This document shows, one piece after another, positions 1-13,139 of a stretch of 64,000 nucleotides of DNA. The notes beneath the pieces were generated by a model. The model made no database searches, was not told where the DNA came from, and saw only the letters and a list, made by a program, of their open reading frames with translations. Position 1 is the stretch's first letter, and every line of letters begins with the position of its first letter. Both the position numbers and the translations under genes were made by a program. The stretch is from Oasisia sp. SBJ-2009 (Eukaryota; Annelida; Polychaeta; Sabellida; Siboglinidae), in the NCBI GenBank assembly GCA_964017155.1, contig OZ024861.1, positions 52,555,809 to 52,619,808 on the forward strand, given 5' to 3'.

Positions 1-655
1 GTCATCCCTTCTCCCTCCCCCTCCCCCTCCCTCCCTCTGTCATCCCTTCTCCCTCCCCCTCCCTCCCTCTGTCATCCCTTCTCCCTCCCCCTCCCCCCTC
101 CATCCCTCTGTCATCCCTTCTCCCTCCCCCTCCCTCCCTCTGTCATCCCTTCTCCCTCCCCCTCCCTCCTCCCTCCCTCTGTCATCCCTTCTCCCTCCCC
201 CTCCCCCCTCCCTCCCTCTGTCATCCCTTCTCCCTCCCCCTCCCCCTCCCTCCCTCTGTCATCCCTCCTCCCTCCCTCTGTCATCCCTTCTCCCTCCCCC
301 TCCCCCTCCCTCCTCCCTCCCTCTGTCATCCCTTCTCCCTCCCCCTCCCTCCCTCTGTCATCCCTCCTCCCTCCCTCTGTCATCCCTTCTCCCTCCCCCT
401 CCCTCCTCCCTCCCTCTGTCATCCCTTCTCCCTCCCCCCTCCCTCCCTCTGTCATCCCTTCTCCCTCCCCCTCCCTCCTCCCTCCCTCTGTCATCCCTTC
501 TCCCTCCCCCTCCCCCCTCCCTCCCTCTGTCATCCCTTCTCCCTCCCCCTCCCCCCTCCCTCCCTCTGTCATCCCTCCTCCCTCCCTCTGTCATCCCTTC
601 TCCCTCCCCCTCCCTCCTCCCTCCCTCTGTCATCCCTTCTCCCTCCCCCTCCCCC
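1..655. repeat. Pyrimidine-rich minisatellite, variable unit
   Basis: Tandem array of units built on GTCATCCCTTCTCCCTCCCC followed by a variable number of CTCCCT blocks, so unit length changes from about 22 to 45 bp. The plus strand is almost pure C/T apart from the GTCA punctuation, and the minus strand is G-rich with repeated GGGAGGGGGAGGGAG runs. The array runs off the left edge, so its true length is unknown. Open frames here on the minus strand encode only Gly/Glu/Arg/Asp repeats and are side effects of the repeat. Confidence 0.95.
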
Positions 656-1082
656 TCCTCCCCTCTCTCTATATATCAGAATAGTGTGGGTGGTATATAC
701 TCAATACAGATGTAAGACCACATCAAGGGTTCATTCCCTGATGACAGATTTCCCAACTGCAACAGCATTATGCATTATGCACTGTGCAGATCGTCTGAAT
801 TTCTGTGAGGACCTGTTAGTGTTGAGTGAGTAGAAATTGTGTATTTGTGCAGCGTGGTGTCACAGGTGTCACATTATGACAGGTGTCAAATTATGACAGG
901 TGTCAGTCAGTGTTTTTCTGTGTACTGATACAGGTGTCATTTCAACTAGTGATGTCATCACTGTCTGGCTCTAGCAGGAATGAAGGGGTGTCAGGGTGGA
1001 GAGTGGTTTGGGGGAAAATGAGGTACTACCTATTAAAAGTAAAAAAAAAATCTAGACCACTTATAGGACACTCTAAGGTTAT

Positions 1083-1084
<2 letters not shown>
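656..1084. other. Non-coding spacer
   Basis: Unique sequence with a short direct repeat of a TGACAGGTGTCA-type motif near 867-930. I see no convincing exon, RNA gene or transposon end. It probably lies inside the DAGLA first intron, given that gene's direction. Confidence 0.5.

Positions 1085-1157
<73 letters not shown>
1085..1157. repeat. (AT)n microsatellite
   Basis: Uninterrupted TA dinucleotide run of about 36 units, flanked by ordinary AT-rich sequence. Confidence 0.97.
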
Positions 1158-1162
<5 letters not shown>

Positions 1163-1252
1163 GTCAATTGTTTTAGGAAATAAAGGAATTATTATAATAG
1201 CCACCTGTAGGAAAATCAGATGTGGTCTTAACCTAGGCCGATGGACAGGTAT

Positions 1253-1311
1253 CACTCTGTCCTGTCACTCTGTCCTGTCACTCTGTCCTGTCACTCTGTC
1301 CTGTCACTCAG
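1253..1311. repeat. 13-bp tandem repeat
   Basis: Four near-perfect copies of CACTCTGTCCTGT followed by a broken fifth copy. This is a small minisatellite with no coding potential. Confidence 0.9.
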
Positions 1312-2006
1312 GCAGTCCCAGACACAGCCCTGTGAGTCCCAGCTCAGCCAGCCACCCAAGGGCACTCAATGACTTGTCAATTAGTTCAATGCAGCAATTC
1401 TCAACTTTACAATTGCAAGAATGCTTGTGTTCTAGTACACTAGGTTTAATTATCGAGATTAGACACACTGTGTAAACTCATGAAATCGCAGTCATTATCT
1501 AAATAGCATTATTTCTATGAAACAATCAGGTAGAAAGTATGTGTAGAAGTCGTGTAGAAAGTATGTGAAAGTATTTCTGTTCATCATCACCAGGCGGCAT
1601 TCTTAGTATACAACTTCAGAAACACAACTTCTTCCGTTAAGATCGTAATTTGTGGATCAGGCCGGTAAGCCGGATAAAACTGTTGCCAGTCCAAATATTT
1701 TCTGGTAGACAGTTAATTAACTCACGTACATAAAAGCCAGTTGAGATGTGTGTTATGACCTGAAATAAACACTAAACACAAATGTGACATCCATTTCCAA
1801 AGCATAATTGACAATTATATATGATTTCTAAAAACCCATTTTTGTTCAGTACATACTGTTGTACATCCAGGGAAACTCCTACCTGTCCAAAGCCTATTTC
1901 ACCCGTCAAAAAGATGGGCGGTCGGGTCTTTCGATAAAGCTATGTTGTGGACATGGACCAGGCCAGAAGTCTAGAGACACCCACATGTGACCCAACCTGG
2001 GACAGT
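1312..2006. other. Non-coding spacer
   Basis: AT-rich unique DNA with no exon I can support. Around 1875-1935 a stretch with CCTGTCC and CACCCGTC motifs resembles the transposon-like sequence near 10760-10880, but no ends can be drawn. Confidence 0.4.
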
Positions 2007-4062
2007 CCCACACCACGTACTGACAGAACCACACCACGTACTGACAGAACCACACCACGTACTGACAGAACCACACCACGTACTGACAGAACCACACCAC
2101 GTACTGACAGAACCACACCACGTACTGACAGAACCACACCACGTACTGACAGAACCACACCACGTACTGACAGAACAAACACAACTGATGGTGGAGTCTG
2201 GAGGAGATATCAGTGTCAGAACCACACAACGTACTGACAGAACAAACACACAAGGATGGTGGAGTCTGGAGGAGATATCAGTGTCAGAACCACACAACGT
2301 ACTGACAGAACAAACACACAAGGATGGTGGAGTCTGGAGGAGATATCAGTGTCAGAACCACACAACGTACTGACAGAACCACACCACGTACTGACAGAAC
2401 CACACCACGTACTGACAGAACCACACCACGTACTGACAGAACCACACCACGTACTGACAGAACAAACACAACTGATGGTGGAGTCTGGAGGAGATATCAG
2501 TGTCAGAACCACACAACGTACTGACAGAACAAACACACAAGGATGGTGGAGTCTGGAGGAGATATCAGTGTCAGAACCACACAACGTACTGACAGAACAA
2601 ACACACAAGGATGGTGGAGTCTGGAGGAGATATCAGTGTCAGAACCACACAACGTACTGACAGAACAAACACACAAGGATGGTGGAGTCTGGAGGAGATA
2701 TCAGTGTCAGAACCACACAACGTACTGACAGAACAAACACACAAGGATGCTGGAGTCTGGAGGAGATATCAGTGTCAGAACCACACAATGTAATGACAGA
2801 ACAAACACACAAGGATGGTGGGATCTGGAGGAGATATCAGTGTCAGAACCACACCACGTACTGACAGAACAAACACACAAGGATGGTGGGGTCTGGAGGA
2901 GATATCAGTGTCAGAACCACACCACGTACTGACAGAACAAACACAACTGATGGTGGGGTCTGGAGGAGATATCAGTGTCAGAACCACACAACGTACTGAC
3001 AGAACAAACACACAAGGATGGTGGGGTCTGGAGGAGATATCAGTGTCAGAACCACACCACGTACTGACAGAACAAACACAACTGATGGTGGGGTCTGGAG
3101 GAGATATCAGTGTCAGAACCACACAACGTACTGACAGAACAAACACACAAGGATGGTGGGGTCTGGAGGAGATATCAGTGTCAGAACCACACCACGTACT
3201 GACAGAACAAACACAACTGATGGTGGGGTCTGGAGGAGATATCAGTGTCAGAACCACACAACGTACTGACAGAACAAACACACAAGGATGGTGGAGTCTG
3301 GAGGAGATATCAGTGTCAGAACCACACAACGTACTGACAGAACAAACACACAAGGATGGTGGAGTCTGGAGGAGATATCAGTGTCAGAACCACACAACGT
3401 ACTGACAGAACATACACACAAGGATGGTGGAGTCTGGAGGAGATATCAGTGTCAGAACCACACAACGTACTGACAGAACAAACACACAACTGATGGTGGC
3501 GTCTGGAGGAGATATCAGTGTCAGAACCACACAACGTACTGACAGAACAAACACACAAGGATGGTGGAGTCTGGAGGAGATATCAGTGTCAGAACCACAC
3601 AACGTACTGACAGATGGTGGAGTCTGGAGGAGATATCAGTGTCAGAACCACACAACGTACTGACAGAACAAACACACAACTGATGGTGGCGTCTGGAGGA
3701 GATATCAGTGTCAGAACCACACAATGTACTGACAGAACAAACACACAAGGATGGTGGAGTCTGGAGGAGATATCAGTGTCAGAACCACACAACGTACTGA
3801 CAGAACAAACACACAAGGATGGTGGAGTCTGGAGGAGATATCAGTGTCAGAACCACACAACGTACTGACAGAACAAACACACAAGGATGGTGGCGTCTGG
3901 AGGAGATATCAGTGTCAGAACCACACAACGTACTGACAGAACAAACACACAAGGATGGTGGAGTCTGGAGGAGATATCAGTGTCAGAACCACACAACGTA
4001 CTGACAGAACAAACACACAAGGATGCTGGAGTCTGGAGGAGATATCAGTGACAGAACCAGGC
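2007..4062. repeat. Composite minisatellite (21-bp and 68-bp units)
   Basis: About 2 kb of tandem repeats with two unit types. The short unit is 21 bp (ACCACACCACGTACTGACAG plus A), in runs of eight near 2010-2175 and of about five near 2355-2465. The long unit is 68 bp: the same ACGTACTGACAG core followed by AACAAACACACAAGGATGG and GTCTGGAGGAGATATCAGTG. A variant swaps AAGGATGG for ACTGATGG, and from 2860 to 3240 the two versions alternate, giving a higher-order period. Because 21 and 68 bp arrays lack stops in several phases, open frames appear on both strands; none looks like a protein. Confidence 0.95.
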
Positions 4063-4525
4063 GAGTGCAACAGATAAATCACAACCAGGGAGCACAACCA
4101 CTTCTGTGGTCGCCGCCCTGAAAGCTTCACTCGTGCATTTTACGTGGTTCCTTCCTGCGAAACAAGCATAAAATCAATTGTGGCCACATCAATTCTGTAG
4201 ATTGTCCATATTAATATGATGTTGTTTGTCTTCACAGGACAAACTATTGGTTGTAGAAAGCTCACGAATGGTGGTGAATCCTAAACAGCTACCAATGCAT
4301 GACTAATTAAATGTTTTTTGTACTGATATTTAACAGCTTAAAAATTAGCAAAATACATAAGAGTAAAAAGTATTAATATACATGATCTTAAAATAGTCCT
4401 GTGGACCTTACATTAAAGTTCTCATTATAACATATATATTAATATCTAGTTTATCTACATTTGAGAACTGTACGTACCTGGTAGTACTTTATATCACATG
4501 TGTCACTTTATAATGTGTCTTACAG
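4063..4525. other. Non-coding spacer
   Basis: AT-rich unique sequence between two tandem arrays. I see no gene, RNA or transposon end here. Confidence 0.5.
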
Positions 4526-4800
4526 ATGTATGTATGTATGTATGTATGTATGTATGTATGTATGTATGTATGTATGGATGGATGGATGGATGGATGGATG
4601 GATGGATGGATGGATGGATGGATGGATGGATGGATGGATGGATGGATGGATGGATGGATGGATGGATGGATGGATGGATGGATGGATGGATGGATGGATG
4701 TACCTTTGGTATGTATGGATGGACAAATGCGTATGGATGTGATGGATGGATGGATGGATGGATGGATGGATGGATGGATGGATGGATGGATGGATGGATG
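4526..4800. repeat. Tetranucleotide arrays (ATGT)n and (ATGG)n
   Basis: About 12 ATGT units (4526-4574) pass directly into about 31 ATGG units (to about 4700). After a 40-bp interruption a second block of about 15 ATGG units runs 4740-4800. The sharp change from ATGT to ATGG fits a point change spread by slippage. Long open frames ([12 protein letters not shown] on the other strand) are artefacts. Confidence 0.95.
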
Positions 4801-7800
4801 ACAGTCCCCTGTTACCAGGTATTTCACACAAAGCACCTCTAACTGACTTCCCACGTATCAGTTTCATCCATTGATTAATTGCTGGGTAATGTTTGAACGG
4901 AAGTTTCATTGTCCAACTTTTCTTGGTCACTAAACACAATTGCCTGCACAGCAATGCTTCCATCAGTGTGAAAATATCCTTTGCAGTGCTCATCACAAAA
5001 ACATCAGATGCTCAATTCCTTTTCACTCAATTTCAATTCAAAATCATTTTGCTCCAAATCTTTCAATTGCAATTCGATTAATTTTGTCCCAAATCTTTAA
5101 ATTCAAAACCTGCTCCAATTCCTGAATTGAACTGGAATTGAATTCTTTTTGAACTGACCCCAGCATTGATTAGCAAATTATGCAGTATAGAGCAGAACTT
5201 TCTAATGATAAATACATGGCTGATCTGCACTGGTCCTGCTCTGTGCTTGAAATGACAAACCATAAATTATATTACAGCTTTGTACATAAAATGAAAATGT
5301 GGGTATGTTGGAATATTTTTTGGCAAAATAAATTTATATAATATTTAACACTGGCGGTAAAATAGAGGTGGGTGCAGACTGAACACAAGCGCATTCTTTC
5401 TTGATGTATCTTCAGAAACTAACTCTTAACACAACTTAGTGGTATGTACACTTTCAAGGCACCAACGTCCAAAACCCTCAGAAATCTGAAAACTTGTTAG
5501 GTATAGTGACTACAGTCATGAAAAACGGACACATAACCAAAGATCTCATCTCACAGACCAAAATGACACAGCTGTAAATTGTGGAACAGCTCAGAACATG
5601 GGTAGGTTTGACGCAGAATAACGCCGGCTCTGTGACACAATTTTCAATATGGCAGCAGCAACAACACGATCATAGATCAAATTTGATGGGAGCCGATTGA
5701 TTTTGTGTCTCTGCGTTCCCGACAGGGTTCACAGTGCCATTGGCTTGTATGTATATAAGTAGGAGCCCATTAGGACGTCCAATCTGCCACAGCCACAAGG
5801 CGCCCAGTTCATCCAACGCAGTAATTGTTTTTACTGCTAAATTCTTACAGGCAAACAGCCTAATCAAACGTAATACCCACAGTGAGCTGGCATCACTGAC
5901 AGAGGTCATGGAGAGTATAGGTTTAGTTAGTTTTAATTTAACATTGTTCATGTCGTTGTCATTATAGAAATGACATGGAGAAAACTTGACTAATAAATGA
6001 ATTAATTATTCACTTGACACTAAAAGAAGGTCACCTGCAATATCAGGAAATGACAAACACAATTTTATGTCTTGAAAATGTACCCAATTTGAACATCTAC
6101 TGACAACAGGAAGAAGTCTAAGATCAGGAAACAACACAACAGTTTTGCTAGAACTCAATGAATCTGAAGACTCCTGCAGTCACCTGAACTAGCTGGTAGT
6201 CTGCCTGACACAGATGTGACACCTGATTTGATCACTGTGAACAGTATTCAACAGTATTCCTCCAAGAATTCATTTAATTTTGTGAAATCACTATATAAAA
6301 ACGTCCATAAGTGAGAGATAACACTCCTTTCAATCTGCCTATCTTTGTGTCTAAAAGCTCTGATAATAAAACTGATGCGTTCATATTATTTTTATGTGTT
6401 TTATAATCTTAAATGACACAAGCACCACGTATAAATATGCTACACCATAACTTATGCAATCTCCTCACCTAAAGAAGCTCACATGCTTATCTCAACTGTC
6501 CTCTCAAGTCGTAATTTCTGCATTCATGAATCAATCATCTACCGAGTTGCTGGCTCAGTGTCCCACTGAGTCTATCTACTCCATCGTTATTTACCACCAC
6601 CTACATATCACCATATTTATATAATTTCTGGTGCTGAAGATTTATTTATTATTTAATAAAAGCAACCTTTGTGTCTGTTCAATACGTGGACTCACCCCCT
6701 GGCCTGTTGTCAACAGAAACATATGAAAATTCATAGAATCAAATGTTTCACTCGTTGTCTTTGCAGCTCTTGAGCGCAAGAATATATTCCATTGTTCCAA
6801 CTGCAGTACATATACCAGGAATTTGCAGTGAGGCCTGCTTGCCTATATACACTGTATATTTAGCTATGAATGTTTTGCAATCAATTCAAAAAATTTGTGA
6901 CTGAAACATTCAAATTACAAACAATACTTGTAAATTCATACTTTTTATTAAACAAGATAAACACTTAACATTTGATGGGCTTGTTTCAAATAACATATAT
7001 TTTGTCTTTAGTCATGTTTCAGTAGCTTTAAAAATGCAAGGAGACTGGTATTACTTACCATTAGCTGCAAAAGCAGATGAAAAAAGGAAATCCAAAGTTC
7101 TGTGAGATATAAATAACTATAATTTATAAATCAAAGTGAATGAAACAAGACCTTCCACCAAATATACCTTAAAAAGCACTTTCTAGTTCCATCGCACTGT
7201 TTTACATTTTTATTTAAAACACAGATGTGTGCAGTGTGCACATAACAACTGTTAGCCACAAAGGTGTGACCTTTGCATAGCAATGGCATTTAGCATTAAG
7301 ATTGTGTTATTAATAAACTTGTCACATTTCCTCGGGTGTGGCTGACTGGCTGTCAACATAATCAGCAACTCAAGCTACAGTCACTCATGTTAACTACAAT
7401 TTGTCGACCGTTTCCTTTTTTCCTTGTACATCAGGAAACACCGAGAATGTCATGGGTCTAGTGTCGGGGCCCACCTTCAATGGAAATGTCAATGACTCTA
7501 TATTCAATTGCTATCAACATTTCAATCTGAATTCCTACAATAGACTTATTAAATCAATACAAAAACAAAAATACTACCAATGGCATGATAACACAATTTT
7601 CCCCAGTGTGCACATGTATTGAACTACTGATAGCATAATAACATTTAAACTTACAACATCACTGGTTCAAAGAGTGTAAAAAGACCTCTTTACGCGGCAA
7701 TTGCTAAAGCAAAACTATCATGCTATTAGTGTGGCTACTATCCTTAACAACATTCCTGTGTAAACTAATTAATGCAAGGTTGTATAAACATACAATATTT

Positions 7801-10800
7801 TATTTACTTTTATTTACAAATATTTAAAAAAAAAATTATAACATAGCAAATTTAATTAAATAAGTTATATAAATATGTAAAGACATTTTATGGAATTGCC
7901 CATAAATCTTGTAATGCAACAAGTCGCCCACCGACTTGTCTGCCCACTCGTCTCCCTTCTATACCTTGTGCAATTCCTGGTAAATAGATGTGACCACACC
8001 CAGCTCTCTGTATCTGTACATTAATGATACCTACTCAGGTTGTTCCATCAACAGCTGTACCCACAGTAAAGGCAAGTCTTCTAACGATAAACAGGCTATG
8101 GTTCGGCAAAGGTGGACAGATGATATCGGCCTTAATTATTTACACCGCCAGACGACATTCACAGTCCCACTGACGCCGCAGTGTGTATGCCAATGTGTGC
8201 CTCTCACACTGCATCATTTCATGAACAACATTATGTTGACAGTAAATATTATTTTTAATTTCAAGGATGATATCACAATTAAGGATAATGTATACATGTA
8301 TGTATACACATACTCGTAGAAATGCACAAAACCATTAAAAAACTTGAGAGCTTTATCTGTAGCTTAAAATACTCCTTTAATCTAATTTTCACTGACGTGG
8401 CATAACATATTGTTGTGCTAAGTTTATAGAGAACATCAGTCCTCATGGGTACAAGATGACATGGTTCACTGTAACTGCAATTGTGGGCCAATGGTGGATG
8501 GGGGGGGGGGGAGGGGTGGGACACCAGTAGAGGAGTGAGTATTGATTGAATAATGCTCGTGTCACATATGTCCCGCACTATCATAAATAATTTCCCAGTT
8601 ATTACACTCAGTGGCACCTTACACTAGCCAGTGGACCAGTTAATACTGCCCCGAGTCCCTGTGGAGCCATCTCCACCAGACTCAACCCATCTTGTGAGTA
8701 AATTGTATCCTTCAGCGAGTAGTTCCAGCTCCACAACCAACCAGGACTCGTCTAACTTTAGTTTAGTAATTAAATCATTGGCAAACAAGTTATATTTTTA
8801 ATTCATCAATTAATTAGTGATGCATTAATAAATTTCCGACCCCTGACGTGTAGTCGCTGTAGACACTGGATGGCAGGAGAATCTGAACATCATAAGCAAC
8901 ATATTGACCAACATGTTAACAAGCACTGTAAATTTATCTGATTAAAACTATCAATTCCCTGATCACATCTGGATGATCTTGTTGAATGAATGACGTCTTC
9001 ATACATGTGGGGTAGTTCGTAATTAAAAGATTAATGTGTAACTTCAACAAATCCACCCTAATAGACCACGCAACGACTGAAAATCACATCATAAACTGGG
9101 AGTGAGTGAAAATAATTGATAAAGAGAAAGTCATTGATAAAGAGCCAAAGAGAAGAACCCGACAACTAAAGGAAGTCATCTGGATTAGAAAGACAAAAAC
9201 ACCACTGAACAGAGACGAGGGCAATTACGAGCTACCCCACGTATCGTATACGCTGACATCATTTCTCATTAGTACTGAAGAAGTCAATGTGAAATGTTCA
9301 GATGAAAGCCTCTACAGGTAAAAAGACATTTAAGATCTTGAATTTGGACATATAATGAAAACCATAAATTATAGATAATAGTAGAGATTGGAGACATGGG
9401 TGAAGGCTAAACTACTTGAGGTGGTCACCTCTCAGTGTCCTACACAGGAAGCACCCCTACACAGCAGTCACTTGTCATTCACAACAGGTCTGACCCCACT
9501 CGCCAGGCACTGTGTTTTGGCCTCTTGGTCAGGAAGATATGGAATATTAATGCAGCCCATTAGCCTAGGTCATAATGTAGGCTGCATGGAACAGGGTGTG
9601 TCCACAGATAAACCATCTCAGTGGATGACCTGCATTGTCTGGAGACATGAAAGAAAACCCCACAGAGAACTGTGCCCTCTATCTGTGTGTGGACACTGGT
9701 CAGCCTTGAGTAGTCTCACTGTCTGAAAGTGACCAATTCATTACACACCCATTGACCACAGCTCAGTAACTTGGTCACACTACAACAATCATCAGGTAAT
9801 TGGCTGTATTCAAGGTAATTCCTCCAATTGTTAGTCAGTCAGTGCATTCAGCCAAAGACACACTCACCATTCACCGGGCAATTTTGCAAATTATGTTGTG
9901 TTATGTTGCCAGGACAAATCAAAATGCTAATCATAAGTGTAGCAGTTCTATTTAAGTGTCTTTATGCTGCACATTTTGTTTGTTTATTTAATTTACAACA
10001 TGGATAAGAAAAAATAAACACAGCCAGTACTTTTGATGTCCATGCAGACAAAGTTGTTTCCAAAAGGAAATTGAGATGTTTTAAAATCTATAAAATGATC
10101 AATGCGTTGTGGATTGTTAATACCTGTCCAAAGACATAACCACCCACAGACCACCTAGTTTTACAGTTTAAGGTGGCTTTGCCAATTTGGGTTTTTAGCG
10201 TGCATTATTTCAAATTACTTAGTATCCCTAAGAGTAAGACATGCTAGTTTGTTGGTGTGACAATTAAAAAGTACGTAATACCACCACACAACCCAATATA
10301 TTTACTTACATTCAAATCTTGGGCAAAAATCAATTGAAGGCATTTTCAAAATTGAATTAATTTTAACCCAGCACAATCTGTTAAAATTGCTGATTTCCTG
10401 AAAATTACTGCAAGATATAATTCCTTTGACATCATCATGAATATTTCATAAATGAACACTGACACACATTTACACACTGAGTTGCATCTACCACTTTGGT
10501 TGTCATCTTCCAAACAGGAAGGAAGCTCCTCTGCAACTGTCATATTACGTCATCTGTCTGTAGGAACTGACCAGTGGCAGTGACCAGGAGAGTGACCATG
10601 TAATTGACCATCTGTCCAGACTGGCAATAACACTGACCACGTTAGTCAATCACCAGTGGAGGGTCAGAGAAGACAATGAAATTACATCTTCGAATCACCT
10701 AATTAACAGCGAGGAATGGCTATTTCTAGAATCTCGAATCAGCTTTATGTAGAGGCCTGTCCACCAGTCATTCATTTTGGTGGGTAAAACCCGTTTTTAC

Positions 10801-13044
10801 CCGTCCACTGGGCGTTTGAAATTAGCAAAACATTGTACTGGTCCAGGTTTTTTTGGGACTGGCCCTGCCGAGTTTGAATTGGCCCTATAATATAATTACA
10901 AACACGACAACATCTGCAAGAATTGATCCATATTCCATTTAAGCACTGATTAGTATAAGCCTGAGTTTGAACAATTTTAAATATTTATGTAGACCAAACC
11001 TAATTTATCAATTGATTAGGTCTACACATTAAAGCAATATAAAACATTACAGCCTGCATTACCCCATTAGTACTCGACTACTTGTACAGCAATTAAATGA
11101 AAGCACTAATGAAAAATGTCACATCCCCCATAACAATAAATTGAGCATCATAAAGAATGCAAACTGAACTGATGAATGCATCTTGAATAGGTAGTTGGCC
11201 ACCTATTCAATGCCTTCATTTCAAACACTGAATTCATAGCATGCAAATTTGTATAATTATGTACATCCATCTGTTTGTGGAATCCACACCATGTACATGA
11301 TGTCATTGTACTGGCATTACATTTTAAAACAAGTTATAATTTTTACACTAAATTCAAATGTAAACTGTGAAATCTTTAGCACACAGTTCTCTGACTCTGT
11401 TGTACTTTGTCCCACTATGTGGCCACATGAGTGGGAACAAGTCAACCTCAAAAGTACTTTCTGATTGAATAGATTCCTGATTGGGTCTTCCTCCATAATA
11501 TTTCCAATAACATAACAACTGTTGAATTACTATTGCTTTGATTACAATATGAACATTTTGTATTCACTGGGCTAACTTAATGCAGTTAGTTGGGCTAAAT
11601 AACCTGAACATATTTGTCCTACTCCTAGTTTCTAAATACTAAAAATGAGGAATAGGTAGTTTACAATGCCTTCCTAATTTGAAATAGCCAAATGTGAACT
11701 GTCCATCGCCAGGTATAAATTATATGTGACTAAACAGCAGTGAACAATTTTATTCTTCAAATACCTTCTGTTCAGCTGTTATTGATAAAAGTTTTTGAAC
11801 CAGTTCTGTTTAAAGATGAGTGAATAACCACGAAGGCATCAGACAAACACTGGTCTGCCTCTACACACCTGTGAATGGCCAATATGGAATACCAAACTAT
11901 AATTCCTCCGCTGCTTGAAAGAACAGCAAAATGATTGCACTGCATTGAAACTTGAGTAGACACAAGAAACAAATCTATATGCAAATAAGAGTCTGAAACA
12001 CTTTGAACTGGTGACAAATGGGACTTTTCTATGCGACTGCCCCATCAGACACACACACCTGCCTCTGTGATGCATGCTGTTTTAATTTCAGCGTTACTGT
12101 GAATCATTCCACACTCCTGAGCACTGTTAGATCACACCTACATTCAAAACACCGTCAGAAACGAGGTGCACATGAGATATTTATTGTTAGTAGTAACAAG
12201 TGTGACGCCAACTGTTGCATAAAAAGCAGTGAGTGATTTAATAGATTTCAGTTAGTGACGGTTGAACCAGACAGAGCAAAGAGCGGGAACACTTGTGTAC
12301 TGCGCGGGAAAAGATAATAAAGTGCTGAGCTTTGTATCATATACAATCATTTTATAAGACAATTTAAAGTAGGCCCTTAGTTTGTAGGCCTATATCAGAA
12401 GGGTGGGCCCATGACCCCATGTGTTATAGAGGCCTACTAATTTACAGATGGACATTACCCGGTTAGGTCATGCAATTTATTGCGATTTCAATAAAGAACA
12501 AGATTTTATATGTACAACTAAAATGCATATACACACTGGATATGTGTTCAACAGAACAAATCCCTGTTTACACTTTCAAGTTTCATGCTAGCCCTTCATA
12601 TGTAAACACAACTATTAAAATTTACAGTTTAATATATAATTTTGAGATTCGACAATTAATTGGTTATTTGCCATTCACATGACCAGTGGCAGTGAACAAG
12701 TGCTTCTTAATTGTACCTGCGTGAACCATGCACACTCGGACATCCCCACAGGCCCTATCTGATATGCAATGACCTCAATGTTGGTTTTGTTGGGTGTTTC
12801 CGCTCGGCTCGGCCTCAGGAAATATCGCGAATTACCCAACGTAATTATTTACGAATCTTATTATTTATTGACTATCATTTAAACGATGCATACAACGTGT
12901 TTATGAACCTTTAGCATATACTCGGCAATTTGTGTTTGTTGTTATATAATATGGTGCACATATTAACTCTGCCGACAGGTCCAGTGATGCTACAGTCATA
13001 ACAAAGTTAGGTAAATATCGTCTGCTAGGCGGACAGCGACTTAC
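4801..13044. other. Gene-poor stretch, probable DAGLA intron
   Basis: More than 8 kb of AT-rich DNA in which I could not find a supported exon on either strand. Short open frames occur (for example 5670-5951 minus and 9388-9726 plus) but show no recognisable domain or splice-bounded structure. Because the DAGLA first coding exon at 13045-13139 is read leftwards and ends in a good splice donor, the simplest reading is that this is its first coding intron, continuing past the left edge. A G run at 8501-8512 and hAT-like fragments near 10760-10880 are the only oddities. Confidence 0.5.
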
Positions 13045-13139
13045 CACACAAGATGGAGAATCGCCAGGAAGACTGCGGCCACTACCATATCATCCGAGCC
13101 AACGCTCCAGCGCCGGCCAAACATCACCATGCCCGGCAT
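13045..13139 (-). CDS. DAGLA: Diacylglycerol lipase alpha, first coding exon (partial gene)
   Basis: Diacylglycerol lipase alpha is a multi-pass membrane serine hydrolase that cuts diacylglycerol at sn-1 to make 2-arachidonoylglycerol. Only the first coding exon is visible. It begins with ATG at 13139 (reading leftwards) and encodes MPGMVMFGRRWSVGSDD followed by a hydrophobic stretch that starts transmembrane helix 1. The first 17 residues, especially RRWSVGSDD, match the highly conserved start of vertebrate DAGLA, where the start is MPGIVVFRRRWSVGSDD. The exon ends with TG and a consensus donor (GTAAGTC on the minus strand, plus positions 13044 downward), splitting a Trp codon after 31 full codons. 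The lipase domain and GXSXG motif are not in the window and should lie beyond the left edge. The 95-nt exon is the only part I could find, so the first intron would be at least 13 kb. The gene is divergent from EXT2. Confidence 0.85.

Noticed and set aside
2007..3936. Many overlapping ORFs of 60-196 codons on both strands
   Set aside because: They all repeat the satellite unit, exist in several frames at once and have no flanking splice or domain evidence.
5670..5967. Overlapping frames on both strands with protein-like composition
   Set aside because: No recognised family, no splice sites that fit, and no match to expected DAGLA exon sequence.
10760..10880. hAT-like fragment with CCACC/GGTGG and CCCGTTTTTACCCG motifs
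   Set aside because: Similar flavour to the EXT2-upstream block but no ends or duplication visible.
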